Shown: positions 27,027 to 35,796, counted from the first letter of the stretch. The stretch: DNA of 64,000 nucleotides from Niastella sp966211305 (GCA_966211305.1 CBIHPC010000001.1:1-64000), one strand, 5' to 3'. The notes: generated from the letters alone by a model not told the origin. Made by a program: numbers and translations.

Positions 27027-27677
27027 TTATGCAGGTACATACAACATAAATTTCTCCTTAAAATACGCTTCCTGGAATATTTCAAAGATTTCCATAACAC
27101 GCGGGCGGCAGCCGCTTTCGGAGATCTCTGCATGCAGATCACCGCCTTTTAAACAGATGAGCCCGGGCTGATTACCGGGGTTGTTCGGGTTTGGCTTTCT
27201 CAACAGAGGCTTCGACCACGTCCACAGATCCTTTAATGGTGCAACAGCCCGGGATACTACGAAGTCAAATTTCCTGTCTTTGATATCTTCGATACGACTA
27301 TGGCGTGTAGTAACGTTTTTAAGCCCCAGCCCTTCGGCTACGGCGTTCACTACTTTTATTTTCTTGCCAATACTGTCGATGAGGTGAAACTTCACCTCGG
27401 GAAAAAAGATGGCCAGTGGTATGCCCGGAAAGCCGCCGCCCGTGCCGAGGTCAACAATGTTTGAACCGGCAGGGAAATCAAAAGCGGTGGCAATCGTCAA
27501 TGAATGCAGCACATGCTTTTCGTAAAGGCTGTCGAGGTCTTTGCGCGAAATAACGTTGATCTTGCTGTTCCAGTCGGTATACAGTTCTTCCAGCAGGCTG
27601 AACTGTTGTAACTGAGCGTCGGTAAAGTCACTGAAATACTTTGTAATCAGTGCCAGGTTTTGTTGGGCTTTCTCCAT
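27027..27677 (-). CDS. rsmG: 16S rRNA (guanine(527)-N7)-methyltransferase RsmG
   Basis: 216 residues. It methylates G527 of 16S rRNA; loss gives low-level streptomycin resistance in other bacteria. The SAM motif is NIVDLGTGGGFPGIPLAI, the basic NVISRKDLDSLYEKHVLHSL segment precedes it, and VVSRAVAPL follows. The start MEKAQQNLALITKYF overlaps the 3' end of the glycosyltransferase gene by 31 bp, which suggests one transcript. Confidence 0.94.
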   Translation of the reverse strand: MEKAQQNLALITKYFSDFTDAQLQQFSLLEELYTDWNSKINVISRKDLDSLYEKHVLHSLTIATAFDFPAGSNIVDLGTGGGFPGIPLAIFFPEVKFHLIDSIGKKIKVVNAVAEGLGLKNVTTRHSRIEDIKDRKFDFVVSRAVAPLKDLWTWSKPLLRKPNPNNPGNQPGLICLKGGDLHAEISESGCRPRVMEIFEIFQEAYFKEKFMLYVPA

Positions 27678-28786
27678 ATTGAAGGAGCAAAGATGAAATA
27701 ATGTATGAACATCCAGATATCTAATAACCACCACCAGTAAAAAAGATCTTTTTCATTCATCTTTTTCATGGCGTTATAGTAAACTACCGCCTGCCATAAA
27801 AAGCGCAGGCCAAATACGCCGAGGGTAATACGCCAGTCGAAAAAGAACATGCATAATACAAACAGCGGGTACAGTAAAAAGTGCGATGTTGAATATAATC
27901 CCAGCAGGAATTTATGAACAGGTTTGTAGAATTTGCCGGTACTATAGTGACGGTTCTTCTGCCTGATCCAGTCGCTGAATTTGCGTTTCGGTTCCGACAA
28001 AGTAAATGCATCGGGATCGAGCACTACATTCACATTGTGTTTATTGGCAACCTGGTTAATGAACAGGTCGTCGTCGCCGCTGGCCACATGGTTGATGGAT
28101 GAAAAACCTTTTGTGCGGAAGAACAATTCGCGCTTATACGACAGGTTTCGGCCCACACCCATATACGGAAAACCGGCCAGTGCGTATGACATGTATTGCA
28201 GGGCTGAATGCCAGGTTTCGAAGCGGATAAGTTTATTGAGGATGCCGGGCTTTTTATTGTAAGCTCCATATCCCAGCACAATTTCAACACCATCGTGATA
28301 GGCGTCCTGCATTTTTTGTAGCCAGAATTCCGATGCAGGCACACAATCGGCATCGGTAAGTAATAATATTTCGTGTTTGGCCTCTTTTATACCGATAGAC
28401 AAAGGATATTTTTTACCGGGAATACCCAGCGCTTCCTGCTCGAGGTTGATGGCCTGCAGGTTTTTCCATGTCTTTTTAAATTCATCGAGCAGGTAACGTG
28501 TTTCGTCCTGGCTGTTGTGATTTACAACAATAAGCTCATGCGTTGTTGGGTAGGTTTGAACCAATACGCCGGGTAAATATTTGGTAAGATTATTTGCTTC
28601 ATCACGGGCGCACACGATAATGCTCACCGCATGCGTTTGAGATTTATCTTTTGGCGCTTCTTTAAAGAACGCCACCCTTCTGAAAAAAGCTATATAGTAA
28701 ATTATCTGGATCAGCGTAACCAGACAAAAAAGAGAAAACAGGATCCAAGGCCACCAGGTAATAAAAAACGTTTGTATCTCGCCCAT
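27647..28786 (-). CDS. Membrane-anchored family 2 glycosyltransferase
   Basis: 379 residues. An N-terminal membrane segment (about 10-30) precedes a GT-A domain: VSIIVCARDEANNLTKYLPG (nucleotide site), the DxD-type LLTDADCVPAS and the GDDDLFI acid, and the RQKNRHY motif equivalent to QxxRW. Two or three C-terminal hydrophobic segments follow. It is probably a processive or lipid-linked polysaccharide/glycolipid transferase. The start was chosen at MGEIQTFFITWWPW; upstream starts add unlikely residues. Confidence 0.88.
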   Translation of the reverse strand: MGEIQTFFITWWPWILFSLFCLVTLIQIIYYIAFFRRVAFFKEAPKDKSQTHAVSIIVCARDEANNLTKYLPGVLVQTYPTTHELIVVNHNSQDETRYLLDEFKKTWKNLQAINLEQEALGIPGKKYPLSIGIKEAKHEILLLTDADCVPASEFWLQKMQDAYHDGVEIVLGYGAYNKKPGILNKLIRFETWHSALQYMSYALAGFPYMGVGRNLSYKRELFFRTKGFSSINHVASGDDDLFINQVANKHNVNVVLDPDAFTLSEPKRKFSDWIRQKNRHYSTGKFYKPVHKFLLGLYSTSHFLLYPLFVLCMFFFDWRITLGVFGLRFLWQAVVYYNAMKKMNEKDLFYWWWLLDIWMFIHYFIFAPSIWRKPNKTWH

Positions 28787-28928
28787 AAAAGCAATTAATT
28801 TAGGCACGGTTCCGTGAAGGTTTTGCACGAAAATATGATAAACTAATGAGTTTTTAACCTCAAGTTGTTCAGGTTCGTTTATGGTGAATGATCACTGGTG
28901 AGAGGTGAAAGCCGTTGCGAACAAATTC

Positions 28929-29043
28929 AGCCTAAAGCCGAAAGCCTAAAGAAGAAAGCCATGTGAAAAAAGGTCACCTGCCTATGCCCGGTTGCCTGAT
29001 TGTTTTGCTTTAGGCTTTATGCTTTGGCCTTTAGCCTTGCAAC
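28929..29043. repeat. Inverted AAAGCC word arms upstream of tgt
   Basis: GCCTAAAGCCGAAAGCC-type words (28929-28960) face GCTTTAGGCTTTATGC-type words (29007-29040) in inverted orientation, with a 46-bp spacer. The divergent spacer 28787-29112 contains no other gene. Confidence 0.65.
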
Positions 29044-29085
29044 ATGTTACCCGTAACAGCCGGTAATAAACCCGATGCAACATAT

Positions 29086-29093
29086 TATCTTTG
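29086..29093 (+). promoter_or_regulatory. -7 promoter box of tgt
   Basis: TATCTTTG matches TAnnTTTG and lies 19 bp before the ATG at 29113. This supports that start over the in-frame ATG at 29044. Confidence 0.55.
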
Positions 29094-29112
29094 CACCCCA
29101 ATTAAACAAACA

Positions 29113-30252
29113 ATGGCCGCACTACAATTCACCTTACAACATACCGATGACCAGTCAAAAGCAAGGGCAGGACATATTGTCACCGATCATGGTGAAATAT
29201 TAACACCCATCTTTATGCCTGTAGGTACGGTTGGCAGTGTAAAGGCCGTGTCTCAGCAACAGTTGCGGGAAGAAGTGAATGCATCCATCATTTTAGGCAA
29301 CACCTATCATTTGTACCTGCGCCCCGGTACCGAAGTGCTGCAAAAAGCCGGTGGTTTACACCGGTTTAAAGGGTGGGACAGGCCCATTCTTACCGATAGC
29401 GGCGGCTACCAGGTGTTTTCGCTGGCCGGCACGCGCAAGATCACCGAAGACGGGGTCGTGTTCCAGTCGCATATCGATGGGTCGCGCCATTTGTTCACGC
29501 CCGAATCGGTGATGGATATTCAACGCTCCATCGGTGCCGACATCATTATGGCTTTTGATGAATGCCCGCCATATCCCAGCGATTACAAATATGCCGAAAA
29601 GTCGATGCACCTTACGCATCGCTGGCTCGATCGCTGTTTTACCCGTTTTAACCAAACCCCCGATAAATACGGGTATACGCAAAACCTGTTTCCCATTGTA
29701 CAGGGAAGTACGTATACCGATCTGCGAAAGGCCTCCTGCGAATACATCGCTTCCAAAGACGCCACCGGAAATGCCATTGGCGGGTTGAGCGTTGGCGAAC
29801 CCGACAACATGCTGTACGACCTGTGTGGCCTTTGTTGCGATAACCTGCCGGCGCATAAACCGCGTTACCTCATGGGCGTAGGCACCCCCTGGAATATTCT
29901 GGAATGTATTGCGCTTGGCGTGGATATGTTCGATTGTGTAATGCCTACCCGCAATGGCCGCAATGCCATGCTGTTCACTTCACAGGGTGTTATCAATATA
30001 GATAATAAGAAATGGGAGAGCGATTTCTCTCCAATCGATAATGGCATCGATGCGCATATCAGCAATCACTATAGTAAAGCCTACCTGCGGCACCTGGTGA
30101 AATCAAAAGAAATATTGGGTTTAACCATTGCCAGCGTGCATAACCTCGCGTTTTATTTATGGCTTGTGCGCCAGGCCCGCGAGCATATTCTGCAAGGTGA
30201 TTTTATAAGCTGGAAGAATGAAATGGTGCCGAGGCTGCAAACGAGACTATAG
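29113..30252 (+). CDS. tgt: Queuine/preQ1 tRNA-guanine transglycosylase, zinc-site variant
   Basis: 379 residues. It exchanges G34 for preQ1 in tRNAs with GUN anticodons. The catalytic residues are in IIMAFDECPPYPSDY and in DMFDCVMPTRNGRNA (nucleophilic Asp). The usual C-x-C-x2-C zinc motif before AYLRHL is absent: the region reads SPIDNGIDAHISNHYSKAYL with no cysteine, while the His of SVHNLAFYL remains. I recall similar loss in other Bacteroidota, so this is probably lineage-typical rather than damage. Confidence 0.93.
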   Translation: MAALQFTLQHTDDQSKARAGHIVTDHGEILTPIFMPVGTVGSVKAVSQQQLREEVNASIILGNTYHLYLRPGTEVLQKAGGLHRFKGWDRPILTDSGGYQVFSLAGTRKITEDGVVFQSHIDGSRHLFTPESVMDIQRSIGADIIMAFDECPPYPSDYKYAEKSMHLTHRWLDRCFTRFNQTPDKYGYTQNLFPIVQGSTYTDLRKASCEYIASKDATGNAIGGLSVGEPDNMLYDLCGLCCDNLPAHKPRYLMGVGTPWNILECIALGVDMFDCVMPTRNGRNAMLFTSQGVINIDNKKWESDFSPIDNGIDAHISNHYSKAYLRHLVKSKEILGLTIASVHNLAFYLWLVRQAREHILQGDFISWKNEMVPRLQTRL

Positions 30253-30260
30253 CCGTTTAT

Positions 30261-30394
30261 GGTTTATGGTTTGTAGTTTGTGGTTGCTGCCGCGCCTGAG
30301 CCTGCTGACTCAATTCGAAACCGCTGTGCGTTCGGAATGTTAAAATGCAGGCGGCATTCCGAATAAAAGAACCACAAACTACAAACCACAAACC
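30261..30394. repeat. Nested inverted repeats between tgt and the sialidase gene
   Basis: The arms 30261-30285 and 30370-30394 are 25-bp reverse complements with one mismatch (GGTTTATGGTTTGTAG type words). Inside, TTCGGAATG (30331-30339) and CATTCCGAA (30355-30363) form a second stem. It lies in the convergent spacer and could fold as a two-step hairpin, but lacks a terminator T-run. Confidence 0.8.
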
Positions 30395-30408
30395 ACGAAC
30401 AGTTAAAA

Positions 30409-31650
30409 TTATGGTTCGGTATTCCCATTCAGGATCCACGGCAGATTGAACTTATGGAATTCGATCGATTTATTACTGGTGCTGCTGCTGTGAACATTCT
30501 CATTGATCTCAATTAACGCGCCCACACAATAATCGGCAGTTTTCACCATGCAGGAGTAACCGCCTTTGGCAACGGTAATATTTGCATAGTCGCAGGTGTT
30601 CCAGTTAAAAATGGGTCGGCTTCTGGCCCAGGTCAAGCCTTCATCGTAACTGATGCGCACGGTCATATTACAGCGTTGATCAATATCATTTGGGTTCAGG
30701 AACATTATTCTGGCAGGAGCATCGGTGTTGTACCGCATCATTGATCCTTCACACCTGGGATCGGTTAAGGCGTTATCCGGTGCAAATGCGCCAAAGCCGC
30801 CCTCGATAGTGCCGAATGATTTTCTTCTTTTTTTGGCGGTTGCCCATGTGCTGCTATTGGGCCGGTCATTTCTTAACAAACGGCCATCCATCAACTCAAC
30901 AATAGTGCTTTCATCGGTGGTGCCCGGTATCAACTGGTACTTCCAGGTAACGCCATGATCATCGCTGTAAATATTTCGGCCCAATGCAGGAATAATAAGC
31001 CGGCCTGGGTGGTTGTAAGTGGTTTTAATACCAATACCAGGTCCCACAGCATCCCATTTATAGGTGGGCGGTACCAGGGTGCTGGTAAGGTCCCACGGCG
31101 ACGACCAGGTAGCGCCATGATCATCGCTGTAGGAGGCATATACTTTTCTGTCGCCCCAACTGTCAAAATCACTCCATTCGTCAATAGCGCCGTCGTTCCA
31201 GCACATAAATAACCACACGCGGCCGTTGGTGCCCTGGCTGGCGTCATATACCGCTGTGGGGTTTCCCCAGGTGCCGTTTCCACTGGCCGCTACTTCACCA
31301 AGTGCCGTCCAGGAGGCGCCATTGTTAAACGACCTTTTGAACACCACATTGATATCGCCATAATCACCGGGGTTCCACCTTCTGCCTTCTGCGAAGGCAA
31401 TAAGGGTGTTGTTGTTGGTTTTGATGATCGATGGAATGCGAAACGAGTGGTAAATGCTCTCATTGCCTCCGTCAAAAAGCCGCATACTGGTGTGAATGGC
31501 GGTGGCTTCAGTTGCCGGGGTACGATCGCTTTCTGACCCAATAACTTCGGTGGGCTGTTGCTTTTTATGGCAACTGAGAGACAGTACCAGCAGGAGTAAA
31601 GGCCATGCGGAAAAGAACCGGTTATGGCAGGTCAATTCGTTAGATTTCAT
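30409..31650 (-). CDS. Exo-alpha-sialidase (GH33-like) lipoprotein
   Basis: 413 residues. The N-terminus ends in a lipobox, LVLSLSC (Cys27), so it is probably anchored in the outer membrane. The sialidase fold is marked by the arginine motif YHSFRIPSII and four Asp boxes: SFNNGASW, SDDHGATW, SDDHGVTW and SYDEGLTW. GDYGDINVVFKRS contains the candidate acid Asp and ESTIVELMDGRLLRNDRP the Glu/Arg region. It removes terminal sialic acids if the family assignment holds. It lies downstream of an esterase gene on the same strand. Confidence 0.88.
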   Translation of the reverse strand: MKSNELTCHNRFFSAWPLLLLVLSLSCHKKQQPTEVIGSESDRTPATEATAIHTSMRLFDGGNESIYHSFRIPSIIKTNNNTLIAFAEGRRWNPGDYGDINVVFKRSFNNGASWTALGEVAASGNGTWGNPTAVYDASQGTNGRVWLFMCWNDGAIDEWSDFDSWGDRKVYASYSDDHGATWSSPWDLTSTLVPPTYKWDAVGPGIGIKTTYNHPGRLIIPALGRNIYSDDHGVTWKYQLIPGTTDESTIVELMDGRLLRNDRPNSSTWATAKKRRKSFGTIEGGFGAFAPDNALTDPRCEGSMMRYNTDAPARIMFLNPNDIDQRCNMTVRISYDEGLTWARSRPIFNWNTCDYANITVAKGGYSCMVKTADYCVGALIEINENVHSSSTSNKSIEFHKFNLPWILNGNTEP

Positions 31651-31815
31651 AAGCAATTAATTTAGAAGTGTAGGTTATGTGCTACATAATAAAGTAATAA
31701 ATTTATGACCGGATTCCCAAAAAATACTTTTTGAGCAATTCGATGCCGGGCCTAAAATTTCTTTTATATAGCTATTATTCAAACGAATGTGAGCATAACG
31801 CCGGTGGAATAAAAA

Positions 31816-31842
31816 AAGCCTGCGGTGGTATGCGCAGGCTTT
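31816..31842 (-). terminator. Terminator between esterase remnant and sialidase gene
   Basis: AAGCCTGCG and CGCAGGCTT are exact 9-bp arms with an 8-9-base loop. On the minus strand a run of T follows. It lies 18 bp after the stop of the esterase remnant, whose terminator it probably was. It would also end transcription from the intact esterase gene. Confidence 0.8.
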
Positions 31843-31860
31843 TATGTAGAACTTAATGTT

Positions 31861-31920
31861 TTACTTCTTCTGTTTGAACAACCATGGGAACTGCTGAGAA
31901 TTCAGGAAGTTTGAATCTAA
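31861..31920 (-). pseudogene. 3' remnant of a duplicated esterase gene
   Basis: On the minus strand 19 codons read LDSNFLNSQQFPWLFKQKK and then stop. They align without gaps to the C-terminus of the intact upstream esterase (WDNAFLEPQLLPWLFNQKR), with ten identities. An in-frame TGA precedes it, so only the last exon-sized fragment survives. It suggests a tandem duplication followed by deletion. Confidence 0.7.
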
Positions 31921-31978
31921 TCAACCTTCCCGAATAAAAGAACAATAAACCATAAACTGTTTCAAAAAATCGGGGCAC

Positions 31979-32764
31979 TTACCTTTTTTGATTAAAGAGC
32001 CAGGGTAGTAATTGAGGTTCTAAGAAGGCATTGTCCCAGCTGTTATGTCCCACGCCGGGGTATTCGGTATATTTTACCCTGGCGCCGGCAGCTTTCAATA
32101 CATTGTACATTAAGCGGGAATTGCCTACAGGAACCGCCTGGTCTTTATCGCCGTGGAAGATCCACATCGGGAATTTCTTACCATATACCGTTACCTTTTG
32201 CGGGTCGCCGCCCCCGCAAATGGGAAAGGCGGCCGCAAAGAATTTGGGTTTACGCCATAACAGCTCAAATGTGCCCATACCACCCATAGACAATCCGCCC
32301 AGATAGATCTTTTTGGTGTTAACCGATCCGCCTGCTGCCATCGAATCGAGCAACTGGCTAACCATGCCAAGCGCGGGGCCGATGGGTTCTTCGGAAGGGA
32401 AGCTGAATTTGCCGAGCGAGTCTTCTTTGTTTGGTTCCCGTTTTATGCGCGACCAGAAATCGGTGGCCGGGCATTGCGGAATTACCACATAGGCCGGGAA
32501 CTGATGCCTGTAGGCAGAATCGGCAAAAAGTTTTCCGCCATGGATGAGCTGGCGTTCGTTCTCGCTTCCCCGTTCGCCCGAACCATGGAGGAACACGATC
32601 AATGGGTATTTTTTACCGGCCTGGTAATTTACCGGGTACAGCATGCGGTACCGGAGCGTATCGGCGCCTTTGATAAATTCCTTTTTTTCATACAGGCCAT
32701 TGTTCTGGGCTATCAGATTGTTCATAGCAGGAATGAGAAGGAGTAAGGTGAGAATTTTTTGCAT
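31979..32764 (-). CDS. Secreted alpha/beta-hydrolase (feruloyl/acetyl esterase-like)
   Basis: 261 residues with a signal peptide (MQKILTLLLLIPAMNNLIAQ). The catalytic triad is visible: Ser in GGLSMGGMGTFELL, Asp in HGDKDQAVP and His in PGVGHNSWD. The oxyanion region is FLHGSGERGSENERQ. This profile fits the polyhydroxybutyrate-depolymerase/prolyl-oligopeptidase-like esterases found in Bacteroidota polysaccharide loci. A role in de-esterifying sialylated or plant glycans beside the sialidase is speculation. Confidence 0.87.
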   Translation of the reverse strand: MQKILTLLLLIPAMNNLIAQNNGLYEKKEFIKGADTLRYRMLYPVNYQAGKKYPLIVFLHGSGERGSENERQLIHGGKLFADSAYRHQFPAYVVIPQCPATDFWSRIKREPNKEDSLGKFSFPSEEPIGPALGMVSQLLDSMAAGGSVNTKKIYLGGLSMGGMGTFELLWRKPKFFAAAFPICGGGDPQKVTVYGKKFPMWIFHGDKDQAVPVGNSRLMYNVLKAAGARVKYTEYPGVGHNSWDNAFLEPQLLPWLFNQKR

Positions 32765-33113
32765 CGTTATTTCGTGATTTTTAGTTCTGAGTTGTTCAGT
32801 TGTTCAGTTCGGCAGCACCGGCCCGTTCCGGGGGCGCTGAAGCTGCTGCCGCTTTCCAGCTTTCGGCTGTATCTGCCTGCAGCGTGAAGCCTGCAGCTTG
32901 CAGCCTGTATTTGCTTTCGGCTTTTTGAAAGATACAGGATTCGCATTAAATTCAGGTTACCATTTACCCATTGCCTGTTGCCCGCGCCTTGCGCCAACGC
33001 TAAAACCACTGCGGCAGGCGGTCGATTACGTTCCTTACGTGCAGGGATTGTAAATTGGTTCTTAAAGTTTAATTAGAGTTCGTTAAAGTCTGCCAAACTG
33101 CCCATTTTTCGAC
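32765..33113. other. Intergenic stretch with word repeats, no gene seen
   Basis: The 384-bp divergent spacer holds CTTTCCAGCTTTCGGCTG, GAAGCCTGCAGCTTGCAGCC and TTTGCTTTCGGCTTTTTG words (about 32857-32930), related to those at 12.4 and 18.8 kb. The rest has no coding signal. Confidence 0.5.
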
Positions 33114-33121
33114 TACATTTG
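33114..33121 (+). promoter_or_regulatory. -7 promoter box of the LptF/G gene
   Basis: TACATTTG matches TAnnTTTG and lies 27 bp before the ATG. Confidence 0.5.
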
Positions 33122-33148
33122 CCCCGCCGTACATGTGCGTTTTATTGA

Positions 33149-34249
33149 ATGATAAAAAAAATCGACTGGTACATATTAAAAAAGTTCATTTCTACGACTG
33201 TGTTCATGGTCTTGATCTTTTCGGTAATTGCCGTGGCGATCGATACCAGTGAGAAAGCTGATGACTTTGTGAAATCGGGTTTGCCAACATCCAAGATCAT
33301 AACCCTGTATTATTTCGGATTCGTCCCCTTCATCATATCCATGATCTTTCCGCTGATGGTATTCATCGCGACCATTTTCTTTACTTCAAAAATGGCGGGC
33401 AAAAGTGAGTTGGTGGCCATTCTGGCCGGTGGGGTCAGGTTCAACCGGATGCTGCGCCCGTACTTTTTAGGGGCCTTGTTCCTTGGCGGCATTTTCTGGG
33501 TGGCAACCCAGTTCTGGATCCCCAAGGCCATGTTGTTACGCGCCAATTTTCAGTCAACCTATATCGACAGTAAGAGCTCTTACGAACAGGGAATAGCAGC
33601 ACAGCGTACCCGCAGTTATTATTTCAGGGTAAACGCCAATACGTTTGCCGGTATGCGCAATTACGATACCAGCAGCAAATCGGCCAACGATTTTTACCTC
33701 GACAGGCTCAATGGTACCAAACTGGTGTATAACCTGCGCGCCGATTACCTGCGCTGGGATACAGCCAAAAAGATCTGGAAGCTGCAAAACGTTACCGAAC
33801 GGAAGATCGATGGGGCAAAAGAGATAACGAAGGTAGTTTCTGAAATGACCATGAACCTTAACCTGAAGCCGAACGAGATCAAGTTCGATAAATACCTGAA
33901 AGATAAAATGACCACGCCCGAACTGGTAAGGTATATCCGAAGCGAGGAGTCGAGAGGGGCGGAAGGATTGAACGATTATAAAGTAGAACGGTACCGGCGC
34001 GACGCCAATCCCATATCAGTGTTCATTCTCACCTTTATTGGCGCGGTTATAGCATCGCGTAAAACAAGAGGCGGGAGCGGATTACACCTGGCAGTGGGAA
34101 TTATTGCGGCTGCATTCTTTGTTGTGATGGATAAGTTCTCGCTTACCTTTTCAACGAAGGGAAATTTTCCGCCGCTGCTGGCAGCGTGGACGCCCAATAT
34201 TCTGTTTTCTTTATTTGCTATATGGGTGTATCGTATTGCACCCAAATAA
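33149..34249 (+). CDS. LptF/LptG-family permease (YjgP/YjgQ)
   Basis: 366 residues. Membrane subunit of the Lpt ABC exporter that extracts LPS from the inner membrane. It begins IDWYILKKFISTTVFMVLIF, and three hydrophobic segments (about 15-35, 55-75, 100-125) precede a periplasmic beta-jellyroll region. Three more segments follow from about residue 285. The pattern fits YjgP/YjgQ. In many Bacteroidota this gene directly follows tgt; here the sialidase and esterase genes intervene. Confidence 0.92.
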   Translation: MIKKIDWYILKKFISTTVFMVLIFSVIAVAIDTSEKADDFVKSGLPTSKIITLYYFGFVPFIISMIFPLMVFIATIFFTSKMAGKSELVAILAGGVRFNRMLRPYFLGALFLGGIFWVATQFWIPKAMLLRANFQSTYIDSKSSYEQGIAAQRTRSYYFRVNANTFAGMRNYDTSSKSANDFYLDRLNGTKLVYNLRADYLRWDTAKKIWKLQNVTERKIDGAKEITKVVSEMTMNLNLKPNEIKFDKYLKDKMTTPELVRYIRSEESRGAEGLNDYKVERYRRDANPISVFILTFIGAVIASRKTRGGSGLHLAVGIIAAAFFVVMDKFSLTFSTKGNFPPLLAAWTPNILFSLFAIWVYRIAPK

Positions 34250-34324
34250 ATATATACATTAAGAAAATATTAATATAAGCGAACGATTGTTGTTTATTTC
34301 AATTGTTACCGTTGCTGAATTAAT

Positions 34325-34357
34325 TTTGCCGTTTTGTGAGGGTTTGTTATAACTTTA
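34325..34357 (+). promoter_or_regulatory. Probable gltA promoter
   Basis: TTTG (34325-34328), a 21-bp spacer and TAACTTTA (34350-34357) approximate the Bacteroidota promoter. The gltA ATG is about 52 bp downstream. Confidence 0.4.
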
Positions 34358-34408
34358 GCCAAGTTTTTCGCCTCATTATTACATATTTACAAATAATCAT
34401 ACTGCATC

Positions 34409-35734
34409 ATGGGAATTCTTAAGGATAGGTTTAAGGTAAAGGCAGAAGCCTCTGCAGCCGAGTTAAAAGAACTGTTAAAGCAACATGGTAACAAAAAGAT
34501 CGGGGAAGTACACTTGTCTCAGATTTACCAGGGTATGCGCGGCATAACCGGCCTGGTGTCAGAAACTTCATTACTCGATGCGAAAGAAGGTATCCGTTTC
34601 CGCGGATATTCGATTCCCGAACTGCAAGAGAAGTTACCAAAAATACCCGGTGGAACTGAACCATTACCTGAAGGACTTTTTTACCTGATGCTCATAGGCG
34701 AGCTGCCCGATGAAGAAGCGGTTTCCTATATTACGGCAAGCTGGCAACGCCGCTCACACGTTCCCAATCATGTGTTTGCAGCCATCGACGCCCTGCCCAT
34801 TACAGCGCACCCCATGACGATGTTTGTAACCGGCATTATGGCCCTGCAAACCGAAAGTAATTTCGCCCGCCGCTATGCAGACGGGATGAACAAAAAGGAT
34901 TACTGGGATGCCGTGTTCGACGATTCAATGGACCTCATTGCCCGTTTGCCCCGTGTAGCAGCTTACATTTACCGCCGTAAGTATCACAATAATCAACATA
35001 TTCAGCCCAATGGTTTGCTCGACTGGGCCGGTAACCTGGCACACATGCTCGGTTACGAAGATGACAGCTTCAAAGCGCTCATGCGTTTGTACATGACCAT
35101 TCATGCCGACCACGAAGGCGGTAACGTATCGGCGCATACGACGCACCTGGTAGGTTCTGCACTCAGCGATCCTTACCTGAGCCTGGCAGCAGGGATGAAT
35201 GGTTTGGCCGGCCCCTTACACGGTTTGGCTAACCAGGAAGTGGTGAAATGGATCATGGAAATGCAGAAAGAGCTGAAAACCGAAGTGCCTACCAAAGCGC
35301 AGATAGAAGGGTACGTACGTAAAACCCTCGGCGAAGGAAAAGTAGTTCCCGGTTACGGCCATGCGGTATTGCGTAAAACCGATCCCCGCTTCACCGCACA
35401 GATGGATTTCGCAAAACGCCATTTTACCAACGATCCGCTGGTGCAGATCGTTTGGAACGTATACGAAGTAGTTCCGCCAATTTTACAATCGCTGGGCAAG
35501 GTGAAAAACCCATGGCCTAATGTAGATGCGCACAGCGGTGCACTGTTGGTTCACTACGGAATGAAGGAATATGAGTTTTATACCGTATTGTTCGGCGTTA
35601 GCCGTTCGCTGGGTGTGCTGGCCAGCCTTATATGGGACAGAGCGCTGGGTTTTGCCATCGAACGTCCGAAGTCAGTGACTACCGACCTCGTAAAAGCATG
35701 GCTCGAAGGCAAAGACGAGATCTGGGGCGATTAA
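34409..35734 (+). CDS. gltA: Citrate synthase (eukaryotic-like type)
   Basis: 441 residues. It condenses acetyl-CoA and oxaloacetate in the TCA cycle. Active-site segments are HADHEGGNVSAHT, PLHGLANQEV and VPGYGHAVLRKTDPR, with the catalytic Asp region in NVDAHSGALL. The HSDHEGGNVSAHT-like form is typical of the mitochondrial-type enzyme found in Bacteroidota, not the hexameric E. coli GltA. It is a single gene closed by a terminator. Confidence 0.95.
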   Translation: MGILKDRFKVKAEASAAELKELLKQHGNKKIGEVHLSQIYQGMRGITGLVSETSLLDAKEGIRFRGYSIPELQEKLPKIPGGTEPLPEGLFYLMLIGELPDEEAVSYITASWQRRSHVPNHVFAAIDALPITAHPMTMFVTGIMALQTESNFARRYADGMNKKDYWDAVFDDSMDLIARLPRVAAYIYRRKYHNNQHIQPNGLLDWAGNLAHMLGYEDDSFKALMRLYMTIHADHEGGNVSAHTTHLVGSALSDPYLSLAAGMNGLAGPLHGLANQEVVKWIMEMQKELKTEVPTKAQIEGYVRKTLGEGKVVPGYGHAVLRKTDPRFTAQMDFAKRHFTNDPLVQIVWNVYEVVPPILQSLGKVKNPWPNVDAHSGALLVHYGMKEYEFYTVLFGVSRSLGVLASLIWDRALGFAIERPKSVTTDLVKAWLEGKDEIWGD

Positions 35735-35770
35735 TGTTATCACCAACAACTATTCAAAGCTTTTATACGA

Positions 35771-35796
35771 ACCCTGCCGCAAGGCGGGGTTTTTTA
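35771..35796 (+). terminator. gltA terminator
   Basis: ACCCTGCC and GGCGGGGT pair (one T-G wobble) around GCAA and are followed by six T. Confidence 0.85.
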
